This document shows positions 8,280 through 18,989 of a DNA stretch of 64,000 nucleotides, piece by piece. The notes under the pieces are model-generated. The model was not told the origin of the DNA and ran no database searches. It was given only the letters and a program-made list of their open reading frames with translations. Origin of the DNA: Ihuprevotella massiliensis (GTDB lineage: Bacteria > Bacteroidota > Bacteroidia > Bacteroidales > Bacteroidaceae); the NCBI GenBank assembly GCA_900095835.1, contig LT608321.1, forward strand, positions 290,373-354,372, written 5' to 3'. A program made the translations under genes and the position numbers. Numbering within the stretch: the stretch's first letter is position 1; each line of letters starts with the position of its first letter.

Positions 8280-11200
8280 TTAATTGATTTTGTAGCTAAG
8301 AGCTGGGTGAGATTCTATGTAGTTAATGAGTTCTCGCGTGACGTTGATGCGTGACTCGCGGCTACTCAATGTTACATATTGATTGCTTTCTGGGTCTACA
8401 ATGTGGAAGTTCAGCGCACTATCCCCTTCACTATTCCTTACGAGGTTGGAAAGCTCAGCAACTAGTGGAGCGTCTATCGCATGAAGATTGGCATTGATAG
8501 TGATGCTTTGCACTTTTCTGTCTTTGACATCAGCCAACCAATCAACTTTCATGAGTTGCAAGTCGGGGTCTCCGTCTCCCCATCGGCGAGGAGCTATGCG
8601 GGCTGTGATGAAAACAGAGTTGCCAACGGAGAAGTACCCCTTAAATTGAGCCCACGCATCACCAAAGATAGGAAATTCACCAGCTCCACTGAAATCTTCG
8701 ATACGGATTTTACCGTAAGCACTACCGCGCTTTGAGATAAACTCATTAGCTTGTGTCACGATTCCTCCCATGGTTACCTCTTGATTGAGATATTGGTTCA
8801 AATCATCTATGGTGGCCATTTGGAGTGTGCAAAGATTCTTGAGTACAATGGTGTACTCATCTAAGGGGTGTCCACTGATATATAAGCCAAGTAGCTCACC
8901 TTCTTTGTTTAGTCGCTCCAAATCGCTCCATTTATCATAAAGCGCAGGGGACTTTGGTTTGCTTATCTCTACAGCATCACTTCCACCAAAGAGACTATTG
9001 TGAATCTCTTCTTGTTCTTGTTGGAAGCGTTGACCATAGCTGATGAGTGTTTCAATGAAGGTATAGCCTAAATCGTTCTTGGCGAAGAATTGTTCGCGAG
9101 TGAAATTTTCAAAGCTGTCAAAAGCTCCTGCCAAGACTAGGCACTCCACGTTTTTGCGATTGCATGCATTGAGGTTCACTCTCTCAAAGAAATCGTATAG
9201 GTCTTTGAAGACTCCATTCTTTTCTCTCTCATCGATAATACTTTGCACAGCGTTATCTCCCAGTCCTTTAATACCAGCGAGTCCAAAACGCACATCTCCG
9301 GTGTGGCTAACAGAGAACTTCCTAAAGCTCTCGTTGACATCAGGTCCCTTGCAGACGATACCCATTGCCTTTGTTTCGGCAAGGAACTTAGAGAGGTCGG
9401 CGATGTTTCCCAGAGCACGGCTCATGACTGCTGCCATATATTGTGCGGGGAAGTTTGCCTTAAGGTAAGCAGTTTGATAAGCTACCCAAGAATAGCAGGT
9501 CGCGTGGCTCTTATTGAAGGCATAAGACGCAAAAGCGGTCCAGTCTTTCCATATTTTCTCTAGTGTTTCAGAGGCATACCCATGCTTTTCACCGCCAGAA
9601 ACAAACTTAGGGTACATGTGGTTTAGCTTGTCAATAAGCTTTTTACCCATTGCCTTACGCAAGTTATCACTCTCACCTCGTGTGAAGTCAGCAATTTCAC
9701 GCGACAAAAGCATCACCTGCTCTTGATATACCGTGATGCCGTACGTGTCCTTGAGGTATTTCTCCATGCAAGGGAGGTCGTAGGTAATGGGTTCAATCCC
9801 GTGCTTACGTTTGATAAACTGAGGGATATACTCCATAGGACCAGGACGATACAAAGCATTCATCGCAATCAAGTCCTCAAAGGTGGAGGGGTGAAGTTCG
9901 CGGAGGTATTTCTGCATACCCGGAGACTCAAACTGGAAGGTCCCGATTGTGCGACCATCGCAATAAAGATCATAAGTCGCAGGGTCCTCGATGGAGACCA
10001 TGTCAATGTCCACTTCTATTCCAAGTGACAGCTTGATATTTTCGAGAGCTTCACGGAGGATGGAAAGCGTCTTGAGACCAAGGAAGTCCATCTTGATGAG
10101 ACCGGTTTCTTCAATCACGCTGCCTTCGTACTGAGTGCAGCGAAGTTTTTCTCCAGACTCTTTATCCGTCGCTGTAGAAACAGGCACCCAATCGGTTATG
10201 TCATCACGACAAATGATAATGCCACATGCGTGAACTCCCGTGTTGCGTACATTTCCTTCCAGCATCTTTGCGTAGCGGATGGTATTACGCATCAGAGGGT
10301 CTGATGACGCCTCTGCTTCGCGAAGCTCCGGGATTGCGGCTATTGCATTAGGAAGGTTCATCTTGGGCACCTTGCCATTCTCATCGGATGGTAACTTGTC
10401 TGGGATGAGTTTACACAAACGGTTAGATTCACTCAGCGGAAGCTGCAACACGCGAGCGACGTCTTTAATTGCTAATTTTGTAGCCATCGTGCCATACGTG
10501 ATGATATGTGCTACTTTCTCAGCTCCATATTTGTCTGTCACCCATTGAAGTACGCGACCACGACCATCATCGTCAAAGTCAACATCGATATCAGGGAGAG
10601 AGATACGGTCGGGATTCAAGAATCTCTCAAACAGCAAGTCGTATTTAATGGGGTCAATATCCGTGATGCGTAAGCAATAAGCCACAGCACTTCCCGCTGC
10701 ACTACCACGACCAGGACCAACCAACACACCAAGTTCTTTGCGAGCTACTTTGATATAGTCCTGCACAATGAGAAAGTAACCCGGGAAACCCATGGTCTTC
10801 ATGATGTGCAACTCAAATTTGATGCGTGCTTCCGTCTCTTCATCTAGGGGATTGCCGTATCTCCAATAAGCTCCTTCATAAGCTAGTTTAGACAAGTAGT
10901 CAGCCTCCAGCTTAATACGGTAGAGTTTGTCGTAACCTCCGAGTTTTTTGATCTTGGCTTCGCCTTCTTCGCGGCTAATTACGACATTTCCGTTCTCATC
11001 TTGAGTAAACTCATCGTATAAATCAGCTTCTGAATACTTTTCTCTATAACTTTCTTCTGTGCCGAAGTCCTCTGGAATCTCAAAGTTCGGCATGATAGGT
11101 CCGTGATCGATGGAGTATTCTTCTATCTTGTCCACTATTTCTTGCGTTGTTGCCAATGCTTCTGGTAAATCATGGAAGATTTCATTCATCTCTGCTTGCG

Positions 11201-12143
11201 TCTTAAACCATTCTTGCTTAGAATAGAGCATACGCGACTGATCAGAAACGAAATGGTTCGTAGAAAGACAAATCAGCAAATCGTGAGCTTCAGAATTATC
11301 TTCGTCAACAAAGTGAGCATCGTTGGTGCAAATATACTTTACACCGCACTTCTTAGCCAAGCGCAACAAACCTTCATTCGCTTTTTGTTGTAGCGGATAG
11401 GTTTCTCTATTGGCACGCTGGGCTGGGTCTTTGACCTCGTGGCGCTGCAGTTCGAGATAATAGTCTTCCCCGAAGCGTTCTTTGAACCACATCACGGCTT
11501 CTTCTGCGCCTTCTTCGTCACCAGTGAGCAATTTTCTTGGAATCTCACCACCTAAACAAGCAGAAGATATAATAAGTCCTTCTTTGAATTGCTCTAAATC
11601 AGCCTTGTCGGTGCGTGGTTTCATGTAGAAACCGTCCACCCAAGCGCGACTTACTAGCTTAACAAGGTTATGATAGCCAACTTCGTTTTTAGCAAGAACC
11701 ACCAAGTGCCAACCGCTTCGATCTTCTTTGAGAGTTTTATCAAACTTCGTACGACGAGCACAATACATTTCGCAACCAATAATGGGCTTAAAATCCATCA
11801 CACGCTTAGCTTTTTCCATGGCTTTTTCTGTTTCTGCCATGGCATCAGCTAATGTTTTACCGTCATCTAGAACAACACTGCATGGGTCTGTACCAGCTTC
11901 TTGTGCTTTTGCTTGGAGTTCTTTGAGTTGTGCTTCAGCTTTTTTGAAATCTTTGCTTGCCCCACCCTTTTTCTTTTGGACGTAATTGAAAAAATCCTTC
12001 ACCCCCATCATATTTCCGTGGTCTGTTAACGCCATTCCTCGCATGCCATCAGCAATGGCTTTGTCCACCAATCGTGAAATTGATGCCTGTCCATCGAGAA
12101 TGGAATAATAGGAATGGACATGTAAGTGTACGAATGGAATCAT
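8280..12143 (-). CDS. dnaE: DNA polymerase III alpha subunit
   Basis: The 1287-residue protein is the replicative polymerase catalytic subunit. An N-terminal PHP domain begins FVHLHVHSYYS; the palm carries PDIDVDFDDDGR (near 517-528) with the catalytic aspartates. The thumb and fingers, tandem HhH and an OB-fold region follow. The PHP domain carries a charged, probably helical insertion (about residues 57-120, rich in Lys, Glu and Ala), as I recall for Bacteroidetes DnaE. The length exceeds the roughly 1160 residues of E. coli DnaE mainly through this insertion. No clean TAnnTTTG is seen upstream (TACTCTTTG is close). Confidence 0.95.
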   Translation of the reverse strand: MIPFVHLHVHSYYSILDGQASISRLVDKAIADGMRGMALTDHGNMMGVKDFFNYVQKKKGGASKDFKKAEAQLKELQAKAQEAGTDPCSVVLDDGKTLADAMAETEKAMEKAKRVMDFKPIIGCEMYCARRTKFDKTLKEDRSGWHLVVLAKNEVGYHNLVKLVSRAWVDGFYMKPRTDKADLEQFKEGLIISSACLGGEIPRKLLTGDEEGAEEAVMWFKERFGEDYYLELQRHEVKDPAQRANRETYPLQQKANEGLLRLAKKCGVKYICTNDAHFVDEDNSEAHDLLICLSTNHFVSDQSRMLYSKQEWFKTQAEMNEIFHDLPEALATTQEIVDKIEEYSIDHGPIMPNFEIPEDFGTEESYREKYSEADLYDEFTQDENGNVVISREEGEAKIKKLGGYDKLYRIKLEADYLSKLAYEGAYWRYGNPLDEETEARIKFELHIMKTMGFPGYFLIVQDYIKVARKELGVLVGPGRGSAAGSAVAYCLRITDIDPIKYDLLFERFLNPDRISLPDIDVDFDDDGRGRVLQWVTDKYGAEKVAHIITYGTMATKLAIKDVARVLQLPLSESNRLCKLIPDKLPSDENGKVPKMNLPNAIAAIPELREAEASSDPLMRNTIRYAKMLEGNVRNTGVHACGIIICRDDITDWVPVSTATDKESGEKLRCTQYEGSVIEETGLIKMDFLGLKTLSILREALENIKLSLGIEVDIDMVSIEDPATYDLYCDGRTIGTFQFESPGMQKYLRELHPSTFEDLIAMNALYRPGPMEYIPQFIKRKHGIEPITYDLPCMEKYLKDTYGITVYQEQVMLLSREIADFTRGESDNLRKAMGKKLIDKLNHMYPKFVSGGEKHGYASETLEKIWKDWTAFASYAFNKSHATCYSWVAYQTAYLKANFPAQYMAAVMSRALGNIADLSKFLAETKAMGIVCKGPDVNESFRKFSVSHTGDVRFGLAGIKGLGDNAVQSIIDEREKNGVFKDLYDFFERVNLNACNRKNVECLVLAGAFDSFENFTREQFFAKNDLGYTFIETLISYGQRFQQEQEEIHNSLFGGSDAVEISKPKSPALYDKWSDLERLNKEGELLGLYISGHPLDEYTIVLKNLCTLQMATIDDLNQYLNQEVTMGGIVTQANEFISKRGSAYGKIRIEDFSGAGEFPIFGDAWAQFKGYFSVGNSVFITARIAPRRWGDGDPDLQLMKVDWLADVKDRKVQSITINANLHAIDAPLVAELSNLVRNSEGDSALNFHIVDPESNQYVTLSSRESRINVTRELINYIESHPALSYKIN

Positions 12144-12224
12144 AATGCAGAAAAAACAAAGAGTAGGAAAAGAATACTTGTGAAACTTGACCAGTTAGTC
12201 GGATTTCAATAAAAGCCTTAGGGG

Positions 12225-14369
12225 TTAGTTAAAGAAGGTCCAGCAAATACCAAACTGTAGCATGCGCTGATTGGTGGGATAATGAGGTACTAAGAAGTAG
12301 CGTCCTGCAGATTGGTTGACATGGTTGTAAGCAATGTAGAAGCGGACTCCCTTCAGTTTGAAGTTCAAATAGGCATTAATCCAGGGATAATTACCAATCT
12401 TTGTGCGGTGTGTGGTTGCTTGCACAGCAAACATTCCCATAGCAGGAGAATAAGCTGGAGCATAGTACTCAGTAAAGTATCGAACATCAGCTCCAAACTC
12501 TGTGTCTAGAACTTTGGCAATACGGAATCTTAAGAATAGATTGCTCCAGACATTGAGCTTTGGTAAGGGAAGAACGCGATTAGAACTCTGTTGGAATGTC
12601 CATTCATTCTCCCAATTTAGGATACCCCAACGCAGCGCATGGGATAAAGTGGCAGACAGCACTTGGATATTATCGGAAGACTGCCCTACTTCTACACCAT
12701 ATTTTCGTGTGGCTAAGGTTGCGTTGTCACCATCTTCTTGTGTTTCTTGAAGATAGACGTAATTTTGGATGCTTTCTATGCCAACCTTAAGCTTGGCTTT
12801 GTGGAAAGATAATGTTCCTTCTGCTCTAGCACGAAAAATTTTATTGAGATTTTCATCCCACCAAGCATAGCGAGAATGATAGGTCTGGTAGTAGAATGCA
12901 GGAGTCTCGTTTCTTATGAATCCTCCTGTCTCAAGAGCTAAAGTATCTCCCCAAAGCTTAAAATGCAAACCAGCTTGTCCTTCTACATTAAACTCTCCCC
13001 AGTCAGAACCCGTAGTTCGCATTTCGCCTAATACATTGTAGCGAAAATGTTTGGACTGAGCGCGATGTAACTGAGCTCCCAACGTAAAATAGTTTGTTGT
13101 TGTCGCATCATAAGTCCCTTTTGTATTGGGAAGTGTGAAGCGAGCTAGTTCATGTTTGGCAAAAACTATCATGCCCGTCTTTACCCATTTGCGGAACCCC
13201 TCTCTCATCTCCAGAGCTAACGTGTTTTGGACAGAGAGATAGTGCGTACTGTCGTTTGCAACTTCCCCTGATAGGAAAGGGTTGCTAATGAAATACTTAT
13301 CAATGTTCCTCTGTGAGGTGAATGTACGATAGTTTGTCTCCACATTAGCCGTATGAATGATGGAAGCCACAGGAACGAATCTGGTGATTAGCAACGAGTC
13401 TGGTATTGTTTTTCCGTTCTTTCCTGCTACTTGCGTTAGCTTCGCAACGCTGGTTGTATCTACTTTCGCCTTAAGACTTCGACTCACGACCCTACCGGTT
13501 GAGTCGGTCTTCTCATAAAATCCAAAAGAGTATCTTTGGGTCAAGAAGGCTTTGTCCACACTTACATTGTTTCTTACGCCTTCTAAGCGCATTGGCATAT
13601 CAGCAGGACGATAAGTGGTGGGAAAACTCTCAGGATTGCTAATATAGTTTTCGTCTTCTATACCACCATTTTCCAAGTTCTTTATGTAACCCGTAGTATA
13701 AAGGCTGTGTATTTGATATTGATCACCTCGATAGCTGCCGTAAACTGTCGCACCAAAAGAAGAATGACTCTGATTGCGGTAGAATCCACGGGCATAAAGA
13801 TAGTCAATGTCAAAGCCTATACCCGCTTCTTTGTTGATGTTTGTAGCAAATCGTGCCTTAAAATGGTCATCTCCATCTGTTTTATCACCCGAACTATAAT
13901 AGTAAAGGTCTGCGATAGGGGATTTTGTGTTAGTGAATACAAACTTATCTGTGGGAAAGAGGAAGAGACTATAAGGTTTTGCAAAAATAAATTGCGAACC
14001 CATCATGAAATCCTGCTGACCATTATAGATACGATTGATACGAGGCGAACCTAGACCACCTAAAAAGTTATAGTTTCCGTAAACTCCAGTCATTTGATTG
14101 GAGTTTTGAAAGAGATGTTGCACGGTATCTGGCTCTATAGGGCGCACCTCTCCGAAGCGTTTGTCGACATTCCAAACAAAACGCCCTTTAGGTACCGTAT
14201 TACCATCAATACTATCGTGCGCATGTCCGAATATGTCACGATTTTGGGATTGTCTGCCACGACTGTTTCCAAAGTCACGCGCAGAAAGTTGTGCATATCC
14301 TTGGATGGCAAAAAGCATCGCCACGGCGATGCTTAGCAAACTATTAGAAATTCTTGAGAATAAAGTCAT
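12225..14369 (-). CDS. Putative outer-membrane beta-barrel porin (Porin_10-like)
   Basis: The 714-residue protein has a signal peptide (residues 1-26, ending GYAQ). Alternating hydrophobic/polar beta strands run through most of it, and it ends in an aromatic residue (CWTFFN), as outer-membrane barrels do. The N-terminal segment with NYNFLGGLGSPR and repeated aromatic strands resembles the Bacteroidetes putative porin family. The substrate is unknown. The start codon overlaps the dapA stop by 4 nt (14366-14369, ATGA), so the two are translationally coupled although no functional link is known. Confidence 0.8.
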   Translation of the reverse strand: MTLFSRISNSLLSIAVAMLFAIQGYAQLSARDFGNSRGRQSQNRDIFGHAHDSIDGNTVPKGRFVWNVDKRFGEVRPIEPDTVQHLFQNSNQMTGVYGNYNFLGGLGSPRINRIYNGQQDFMMGSQFIFAKPYSLFLFPTDKFVFTNTKSPIADLYYYSSGDKTDGDDHFKARFATNINKEAGIGFDIDYLYARGFYRNQSHSSFGATVYGSYRGDQYQIHSLYTTGYIKNLENGGIEDENYISNPESFPTTYRPADMPMRLEGVRNNVSVDKAFLTQRYSFGFYEKTDSTGRVVSRSLKAKVDTTSVAKLTQVAGKNGKTIPDSLLITRFVPVASIIHTANVETNYRTFTSQRNIDKYFISNPFLSGEVANDSTHYLSVQNTLALEMREGFRKWVKTGMIVFAKHELARFTLPNTKGTYDATTTNYFTLGAQLHRAQSKHFRYNVLGEMRTTGSDWGEFNVEGQAGLHFKLWGDTLALETGGFIRNETPAFYYQTYHSRYAWWDENLNKIFRARAEGTLSFHKAKLKVGIESIQNYVYLQETQEDGDNATLATRKYGVEVGQSSDNIQVLSATLSHALRWGILNWENEWTFQQSSNRVLPLPKLNVWSNLFLRFRIAKVLDTEFGADVRYFTEYYAPAYSPAMGMFAVQATTHRTKIGNYPWINAYLNFKLKGVRFYIAYNHVNQSAGRYFLVPHYPTNQRMLQFGICWTFFN

Positions 14370-15256
14370 AGAGAGAATGCGACAATGGCTTCTGATATTT
14401 TGGATTTAGTATCTTTTGAAACGGGAAGCAAGGGTAAACGTAATACTTCTTGGATTTCTTCACGTATCGCAAGCATACATTTAACGCCAGCTGGATTGCC
14501 TTCTACAAAAGCTAGTCGGAAAATATCGCGGAAATGGCGGTGAATATGTAGTGCTTCTGTGATGTCATCAGCACGAAGTGCGTTCACCATGGAGGTTATT
14601 TCTGCAGGGAAGGCATTGCCTACAACAGAAATAACACCTGCTGCTCCCAATGACACCAATTCAAACGTGAGAGAGTCGTCACCACTAATAACATCGAAGC
14701 CATCGGGTTTGTCTGCCAAAATGCTTTCCACTTGTTCTATTTTGCCAGACGCCTCCTTAATCGCAACGACATTTTCAAAGTCATGCGCTAGACGTAACGT
14801 TGTTTCAGCTGTCATGTTCACTCCTGTTCTTCCAGGTACGTTGTATAGAACTACTGGAACGGGAGAAGATTGTGCAACGGCCTTATAATGCTGATATAAT
14901 CCTTCTTGAGTTGGTTTGTTATAATAGGGAGTCACGATGAGAACTCCGTCTATTCCGTCAAAATCTGCGTTCTCTAGGAATGCGCATACTGCGCCCGTGT
15001 TGTTACCTCCACAGCCTAAGAGTAAAGGAACACGTCCTGCCACAACATCTACAAAGGTTTCTGTGATGGCTTCGCGTTCCGCTTGACTGAGTGTTGGAGT
15101 TTCAGCTGTAGTTCCTAAAGCACAGAGATAATCTACTCCACCTTCACTAATCAAACGTTCGATGAGTTCGCGCAGAGCAAAGAAGTCCACTTCACCATCT
15201 TCGGTGAAGGGAGTGACAACGGCAACGCCAGTTCCTTGGAAAGGATGATTTCTCAT
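14366..15256 (-). CDS. dapA: 4-hydroxy-tetrahydrodipicolinate synthase
   Basis: The 296-residue TIM-barrel lyase condenses pyruvate with aspartate semialdehyde, the first committed step to diaminopimelate and lysine. The Schiff-base lysine is K167 in VVAIKEAS, the catalytic tyrosine is Y138 in LYNVPGRTG, and GTTAETPTL (48-56) is the conserved N-terminal loop. Length matches the family. It is the first gene of a two-gene unit with the porin, preceded by a good promoter at 15333-15363. Confidence 0.94.
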   Translation of the reverse strand: MRNHPFQGTGVAVVTPFTEDGEVDFFALRELIERLISEGGVDYLCALGTTAETPTLSQAEREAITETFVDVVAGRVPLLLGCGGNNTGAVCAFLENADFDGIDGVLIVTPYYNKPTQEGLYQHYKAVAQSSPVPVVLYNVPGRTGVNMTAETTLRLAHDFENVVAIKEASGKIEQVESILADKPDGFDVISGDDSLTFELVSLGAAGVISVVGNAFPAEITSMVNALRADDITEALHIHRHFRDIFRLAFVEGNPAGVKCMLAIREEIQEVLRLPLLPVSKDTKSKISEAIVAFSL

Positions 15257-15332
15257 AGAGATTATTTAGAGAAAAGTGAGAGATTATGAATGTTTGAAAT
15301 GCGTTAGTTGTAAGAACCTGCATTATATGCTG

Positions 15333-15363
15333 CAAAAATAGCGATTTATTTCGATTTGTGCAA
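15333..15363 (-). promoter_or_regulatory. Promoter of dapA
   Basis: On the minus strand TTG (15363-15361) is followed after 20 nt by TATTTTTG (15340-15333), a match to the Bacteroidetes -7 element at the usual spacing. The leader is about 76 nt. Confidence 0.7.
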
Positions 15364-15372
15364 TTTGCAGCC

Positions 15373-17451
15373 TTAGTTTTCCTCTCCAATCATTTTGAGG
15401 AATGTTATTTCATCTACCAGCGGTACTCCCAGCTTTTCGGCTTTCTCGCGCTTAGATGGGCCAATGCTGTCTCCAGCCAGGATGAAACTAGTCTTTTTTG
15501 ATATACTCGATACATTCTTTCCACCGTGCGCTTCAATAATGCTCTTGTATTCTTCTCTAGAATGGCGACTAAATGTCCCACTAATCACAATCGATTTGTC
15601 TACCAGCGCATTTCCCACTTGTTCTTGTTCGGGCATTGACATTTGTAAGCCTAGTTGCGTCAAATCTTCTATTAGTGACAAATTGTCTGAATGCTGAAAG
15701 TAACTAATAACACTCTGAGCTATGACAGTCCCCACTCCTTCAACTTGGACTATGTCTTCGAAAGAAGCAGCACGCAGCGCGTCCATGTTCTTAAAATGTC
15801 GTGCCAATGTTTTTGCTACTACCTTACCCACGAAACGGATGCCCAAAGCAAACAGTAAACGATCAAAGCTAACTGTCTTAGCTTTGGCTATACCATCAAG
15901 AATCTTTTGAGTGGCTTTTAGTGAAACAGGCATCATGGCTCGCTTCTCTTCTAAAGGAGCAAAGAGTGTTGGTGCTTGAAACTCCCCAATCGTGAGATAC
16001 CATTGCTTGTCCCACTCGTGGAGCGTTAGTCGGAATAAGTCTGCCGGTGTTCGAATCAACCCATTTTCAAAATACTTGTCTACGACTTCTGGTCCGAGAC
16101 TCATGATATTCATGGCATCTCTACTGATGAAATGTTCAATTCTTCCTTTAAGTTGAGGTGGACAACTATCATTGGGACAGTAATGTGCGGCTTCTCCATC
16201 ATATCTAACGAGCGGCGTTCCACACTCTGGGCATTGCGTGATAAAATTCACCTTCTCACCTAAATCATTACTGCGTAGTTCTGTAGCAACACCTACAATT
16301 TGAGGAATAATTTCTCCAGCTTTCTCCACATAGACTTGGTCGCCGATGTGCAAATCTAGTTGTCGGATAATATCTTCATTGTGAAGTGAGGCACGTTTTA
16401 CCATGGTTCCCGCCAAAAGTACGGGGGTCATGTTAGCCACTGGAGTGATGGCTCCAGTACGTCCCACTTGGAATGTCACTTCATTCAAGCGGGTGCATGC
16501 TCTTTCAGCTTGAAATTTGTAGGCAATCGCCCAGCGTGGGGACTTCGCAGTATACCCAAGCCGTGCTTGTTGCGACAGACTGTTCACTTTTAACACAACT
16601 CCGTCTGTGGCTACGGGGAGTGTCTTTCGCGCCTCATCCCAATACTCCAAATAATCTGCTACTTCCTGCAGAGTACTACACAATTGCATAGCATCGCTCA
16701 CTTTGAAGCCCCAGGACTTGGCCTTTTGGAGGTTATCGTAATGCGACAATCCAGCACTTGATTCAGCCTCATCTACTATAAGATAGTAGAAATAGGCATC
16801 CAATTGTCGCTGTGCTACGACACGACTATCTTTACTTTTGAGTGTTCCACTCGCTGCATTACGAGGATTAGCAAAGAGATTCTCTTCGCGTGCTGCTCGT
16901 TCTGCATTGAGGCGATCAAAACTTTCCCATGGCATAAGGATTTCTCCACGAATTTCAAAGCGAGAGGGCCAGCCCGCTCGCGCTTCCAGAACGAGCGGTA
17001 TAGAGCGAATGGTGCGCACATTGGCGGTGACGTCGTCACCTTGCACACCATCTCCACGTGTCAAAGCTCGAACGAGTCGTCCTTCTTCATAGATTAAAGA
17101 TATGCTCAGTCCATCAAATTTCAATTCTGCGCAGATTTCAAAGGGTTCCCCTTGAAGCCCCTGCGACACTCTGTCATAGAAATCGCCAACTTCCTCTCTG
17201 TTATACGTATTACTGAGAGAAAGCATAGGATGCTCATGGGCGACTTGAACAAATTCATTTGACAAATCACTTCCCACACGTTGAGAAGGACTATTAGGAT
17301 CGTATTCCTCTGGATTATTTTGTTCGAGTTCAATAAGTTCAGCCATGAGATCATCAAACTCTTTGTCGGAGATAGATGGAGCGTTCTCGGCGTAATACTG
17401 ATGATTGTAGCGATGGAGCATCGCTCTGAGTTCGGTGATTCGGGCGTTCAT
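15373..17451 (-). CDS. ligA: NAD-dependent DNA ligase
   Basis: The 692-residue LigA has the expected domains: Ia; adenylation domain with KFDG (active Lys111); OB fold; Cys4 zinc finger (CPECGTPL...YCPNDSCPP, about 408-435); HhH; and a C-terminal BRCT domain (about 612-692). It seals nicks during replication and repair using NAD. Nothing essential is missing. It is divergent from trmD with a 145-bp spacer that holds both promoters. Confidence 0.96.
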   Translation of the reverse strand: MNARITELRAMLHRYNHQYYAENAPSISDKEFDDLMAELIELEQNNPEEYDPNSPSQRVGSDLSNEFVQVAHEHPMLSLSNTYNREEVGDFYDRVSQGLQGEPFEICAELKFDGLSISLIYEEGRLVRALTRGDGVQGDDVTANVRTIRSIPLVLEARAGWPSRFEIRGEILMPWESFDRLNAERAAREENLFANPRNAASGTLKSKDSRVVAQRQLDAYFYYLIVDEAESSAGLSHYDNLQKAKSWGFKVSDAMQLCSTLQEVADYLEYWDEARKTLPVATDGVVLKVNSLSQQARLGYTAKSPRWAIAYKFQAERACTRLNEVTFQVGRTGAITPVANMTPVLLAGTMVKRASLHNEDIIRQLDLHIGDQVYVEKAGEIIPQIVGVATELRSNDLGEKVNFITQCPECGTPLVRYDGEAAHYCPNDSCPPQLKGRIEHFISRDAMNIMSLGPEVVDKYFENGLIRTPADLFRLTLHEWDKQWYLTIGEFQAPTLFAPLEEKRAMMPVSLKATQKILDGIAKAKTVSFDRLLFALGIRFVGKVVAKTLARHFKNMDALRAASFEDIVQVEGVGTVIAQSVISYFQHSDNLSLIEDLTQLGLQMSMPEQEQVGNALVDKSIVISGTFSRHSREEYKSIIEAHGGKNVSSISKKTSFILAGDSIGPSKREKAEKLGVPLVDEITFLKMIGEEN

Positions 17452-17479
17452 CTGCGAAAAAACTAATGAATTGGAATAG

Positions 17480-17487
17480 CAAAAATA
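17480..17487 (-). promoter_or_regulatory. -7 element of ligA
   Basis: TATTTTTG on the minus strand (17487-17480) ends 28 nt before the ligA ATG. The -33 is weak (TTAG about 21 nt upstream). It lies back-to-back with the trmD -7 element 22 bp away. Confidence 0.6.
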
Positions 17488-17509
17488 CGGCTTTTCGCAG
17501 AATAATCAC

Positions 17510-17517
17510 TAACTTTG
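17510..17517 (+). promoter_or_regulatory. -7 element of trmD
   Basis: TAACTTTG is a full match to TAnnTTTG; no strong -33 is visible. It lies about 79 nt before the trmD ATG. The divergent ligA and trmD promoters must overlap. Confidence 0.6.
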
Positions 17518-17596
17518 CAGTTGATTTTTCAGTAGATAGGTAAATACCCCCAGTTTATCCTCACTTCTATAGCCTCAACTCTCGTAATTCTTTTTT

Positions 17597-18274
17597 ATGC
17601 GCATTGACATTATCTCCGTGATTCCCGAAATGTTGGAGGGGTTCTTCAATCATTCCATATTGGCAAGAGCTCAGAAGAAAGGTTTGGCCGAAATCCACGT
17701 GCACAACCTTCGTGACTATAGCACCGATAAACACAAACGTGTGGATGATTATCCTTATGGTGGTTCTGCTGGTATGGTGATGCAATGCCAACCTATCGAC
17801 GACTGTATAGCTGCGCTCAAAGCTGAGAGAGATTATGACGAAATCATCTTCACCACTCCCGATGGTGAGCAGTTCGACCAGCCTATGGCGAACGAACTCT
17901 CTCTCAAAGGGAATATCATTATCCTTTGCGGTCACTACAAAGGTATAGATTTCCGTGTGCGCGAACACTTAATCACTCGTGAGATCTCTCTCGGTGATTT
18001 TGTATTAACGGGAGGTGAGCTTGCTGCTGCAGCAATGGCAGATGCAATCGTTCGTCTTATTCCGGGTGTGATTGGCGATGTACAAAGCGCACTCAGTGAT
18101 TCATTTCAAGACAATCTCTTAGCCCCACCACTCTACACGCGCCCTGCTGATTATAAAGATTGGAAAGTGCCCGAAATTTTGTTGTCTGGTCACGATGCAC
18201 GCATCCGAGAGTGGGAAATGTCTCAAGCAATAGAGCGCACACAGCGTTTACGTCCTGACTTGTTGGAGGAATAA
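17597..18274 (+). CDS. trmD: tRNA (guanine-N1)-methyltransferase
   Basis: The 225-residue SPOUT methyltransferase modifies G37 next to the anticodon, preventing +1 frameshifts. Characteristic motifs are [12 protein letters not shown] near the N-terminus and the SAM-binding knot region [12 protein letters not shown]...[16 protein letters not shown]. Length is normal for TrmD. It is a stand-alone gene here, not in an rpsP-rimM-trmD-rplS operon, and is followed by its own terminator. Confidence 0.95.
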   Translation: MRIDIISVIPEMLEGFFNHSILARAQKKGLAEIHVHNLRDYSTDKHKRVDDYPYGGSAGMVMQCQPIDDCIAALKAERDYDEIIFTTPDGEQFDQPMANELSLKGNIIILCGHYKGIDFRVREHLITREISLGDFVLTGGELAAAAMADAIVRLIPGVIGDVQSALSDSFQDNLLAPPLYTRPADYKDWKVPEILLSGHDARIREWEMSQAIERTQRLRPDLLEE

Positions 18275-18301
18275 GTCCATAATAGGGAAATAGCAACAGT
18301 G

Positions 18302-18338
18302 AAAAGTGAGTCCATCTGATTAGAAGGGCTCACTTTTT
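18302..18338 (+). terminator. Terminator of trmD
   Basis: A 12-bp stem (18302-18313 with 18326-18337, core AAAAGTGAG, one G-T pair) ends in a T-run. Confidence 0.8.
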
Positions 18339-18538
18339 ATTTTGCAGTATTTAAACTATAGCAAGTCTATAGGAAGAAACAAAAGACTGCTTGAGCTTCC
18401 GTCGTGTGCTACTGATGGGCTTGGTAGAATATGGTGGAGCACACCCGGATACCACTAAGAAAACTTTACATAATAATGGGGCTAATTTAACGCCTTCCTC
18501 TTCTCTTCAAATCTTATTGAACTATTTACCAGGCATTG

Positions 18539-18665
18539 TCGGAGCGTTGATTTTTGTCTTTCGGGTTTTTAGGAAAGTATCTCCGACGTTTTAGCAGAAA
18601 TCTCCTATCAAAATCAGAAAACGTCGGAGAAAATCTAAATTACCTCTGATGTTTTATTGTGATTT
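18539..18665. repeat. 21-bp repeat array B (about 6 units)
   Basis: Cores lie at 18539 (TCGGA), 18561 (TCGGG, 22 bp), 18582 (TCCGA), 18603 (TCCTA), 18624 (TCGGA) and 18645 (TCTGA). All but the first step are exactly 21 bp. Flanks carry the same TTTT/AAAA arms. This is the most degenerate array and carries stop codons in every heptad frame. Confidence 0.8.
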
Positions 18666-18953
18666 CTACCAGCGGAAAACGAAATAAAGCCGTCTTTTGC
18701 TCGTAGAAAACGAAGAAATGTTCCGAAAGTAGTCAGTCGAGCTGTTCAAACCCTGCTAGAATCTCTTCTTTTTGTTGTAGTTCGTAGAAAACCCGTGGAA
18801 AAAGTTGAGTTTGGTTTTAACAGAATCTAGAAGTCATAATCTTAAATATCACAGAAGAGTCTTCGTGTTTAGGGACACGAATCCCAATAAGAATAGGGGA
18901 TTAATCAACCTAAAGGTCGATTATGCCTATCCTTTGTAGCAGATTAAGGTCTG

Positions 18954-18989
18954 TTCTTGCAAGAATATCTGTGTTTTTTTGTAACTTTG
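18954..18989 (+). promoter_or_regulatory. uvrB promoter with overlapping palindrome
   Basis: TAACTTTG at 18982-18989 is the -7 element, 82 nt before the ATG. A perfect 12-bp palindrome TTCTTGCAAGAA (18954-18965) covers the TTG at 18957-18959 where the -33 should be, so it could be an operator. Confidence 0.6.

Noticed and set aside
18391-18594. 67-codon plus-strand frame after trmD
   Set aside because: It ends inside array B and lacks any recognisable sequence.
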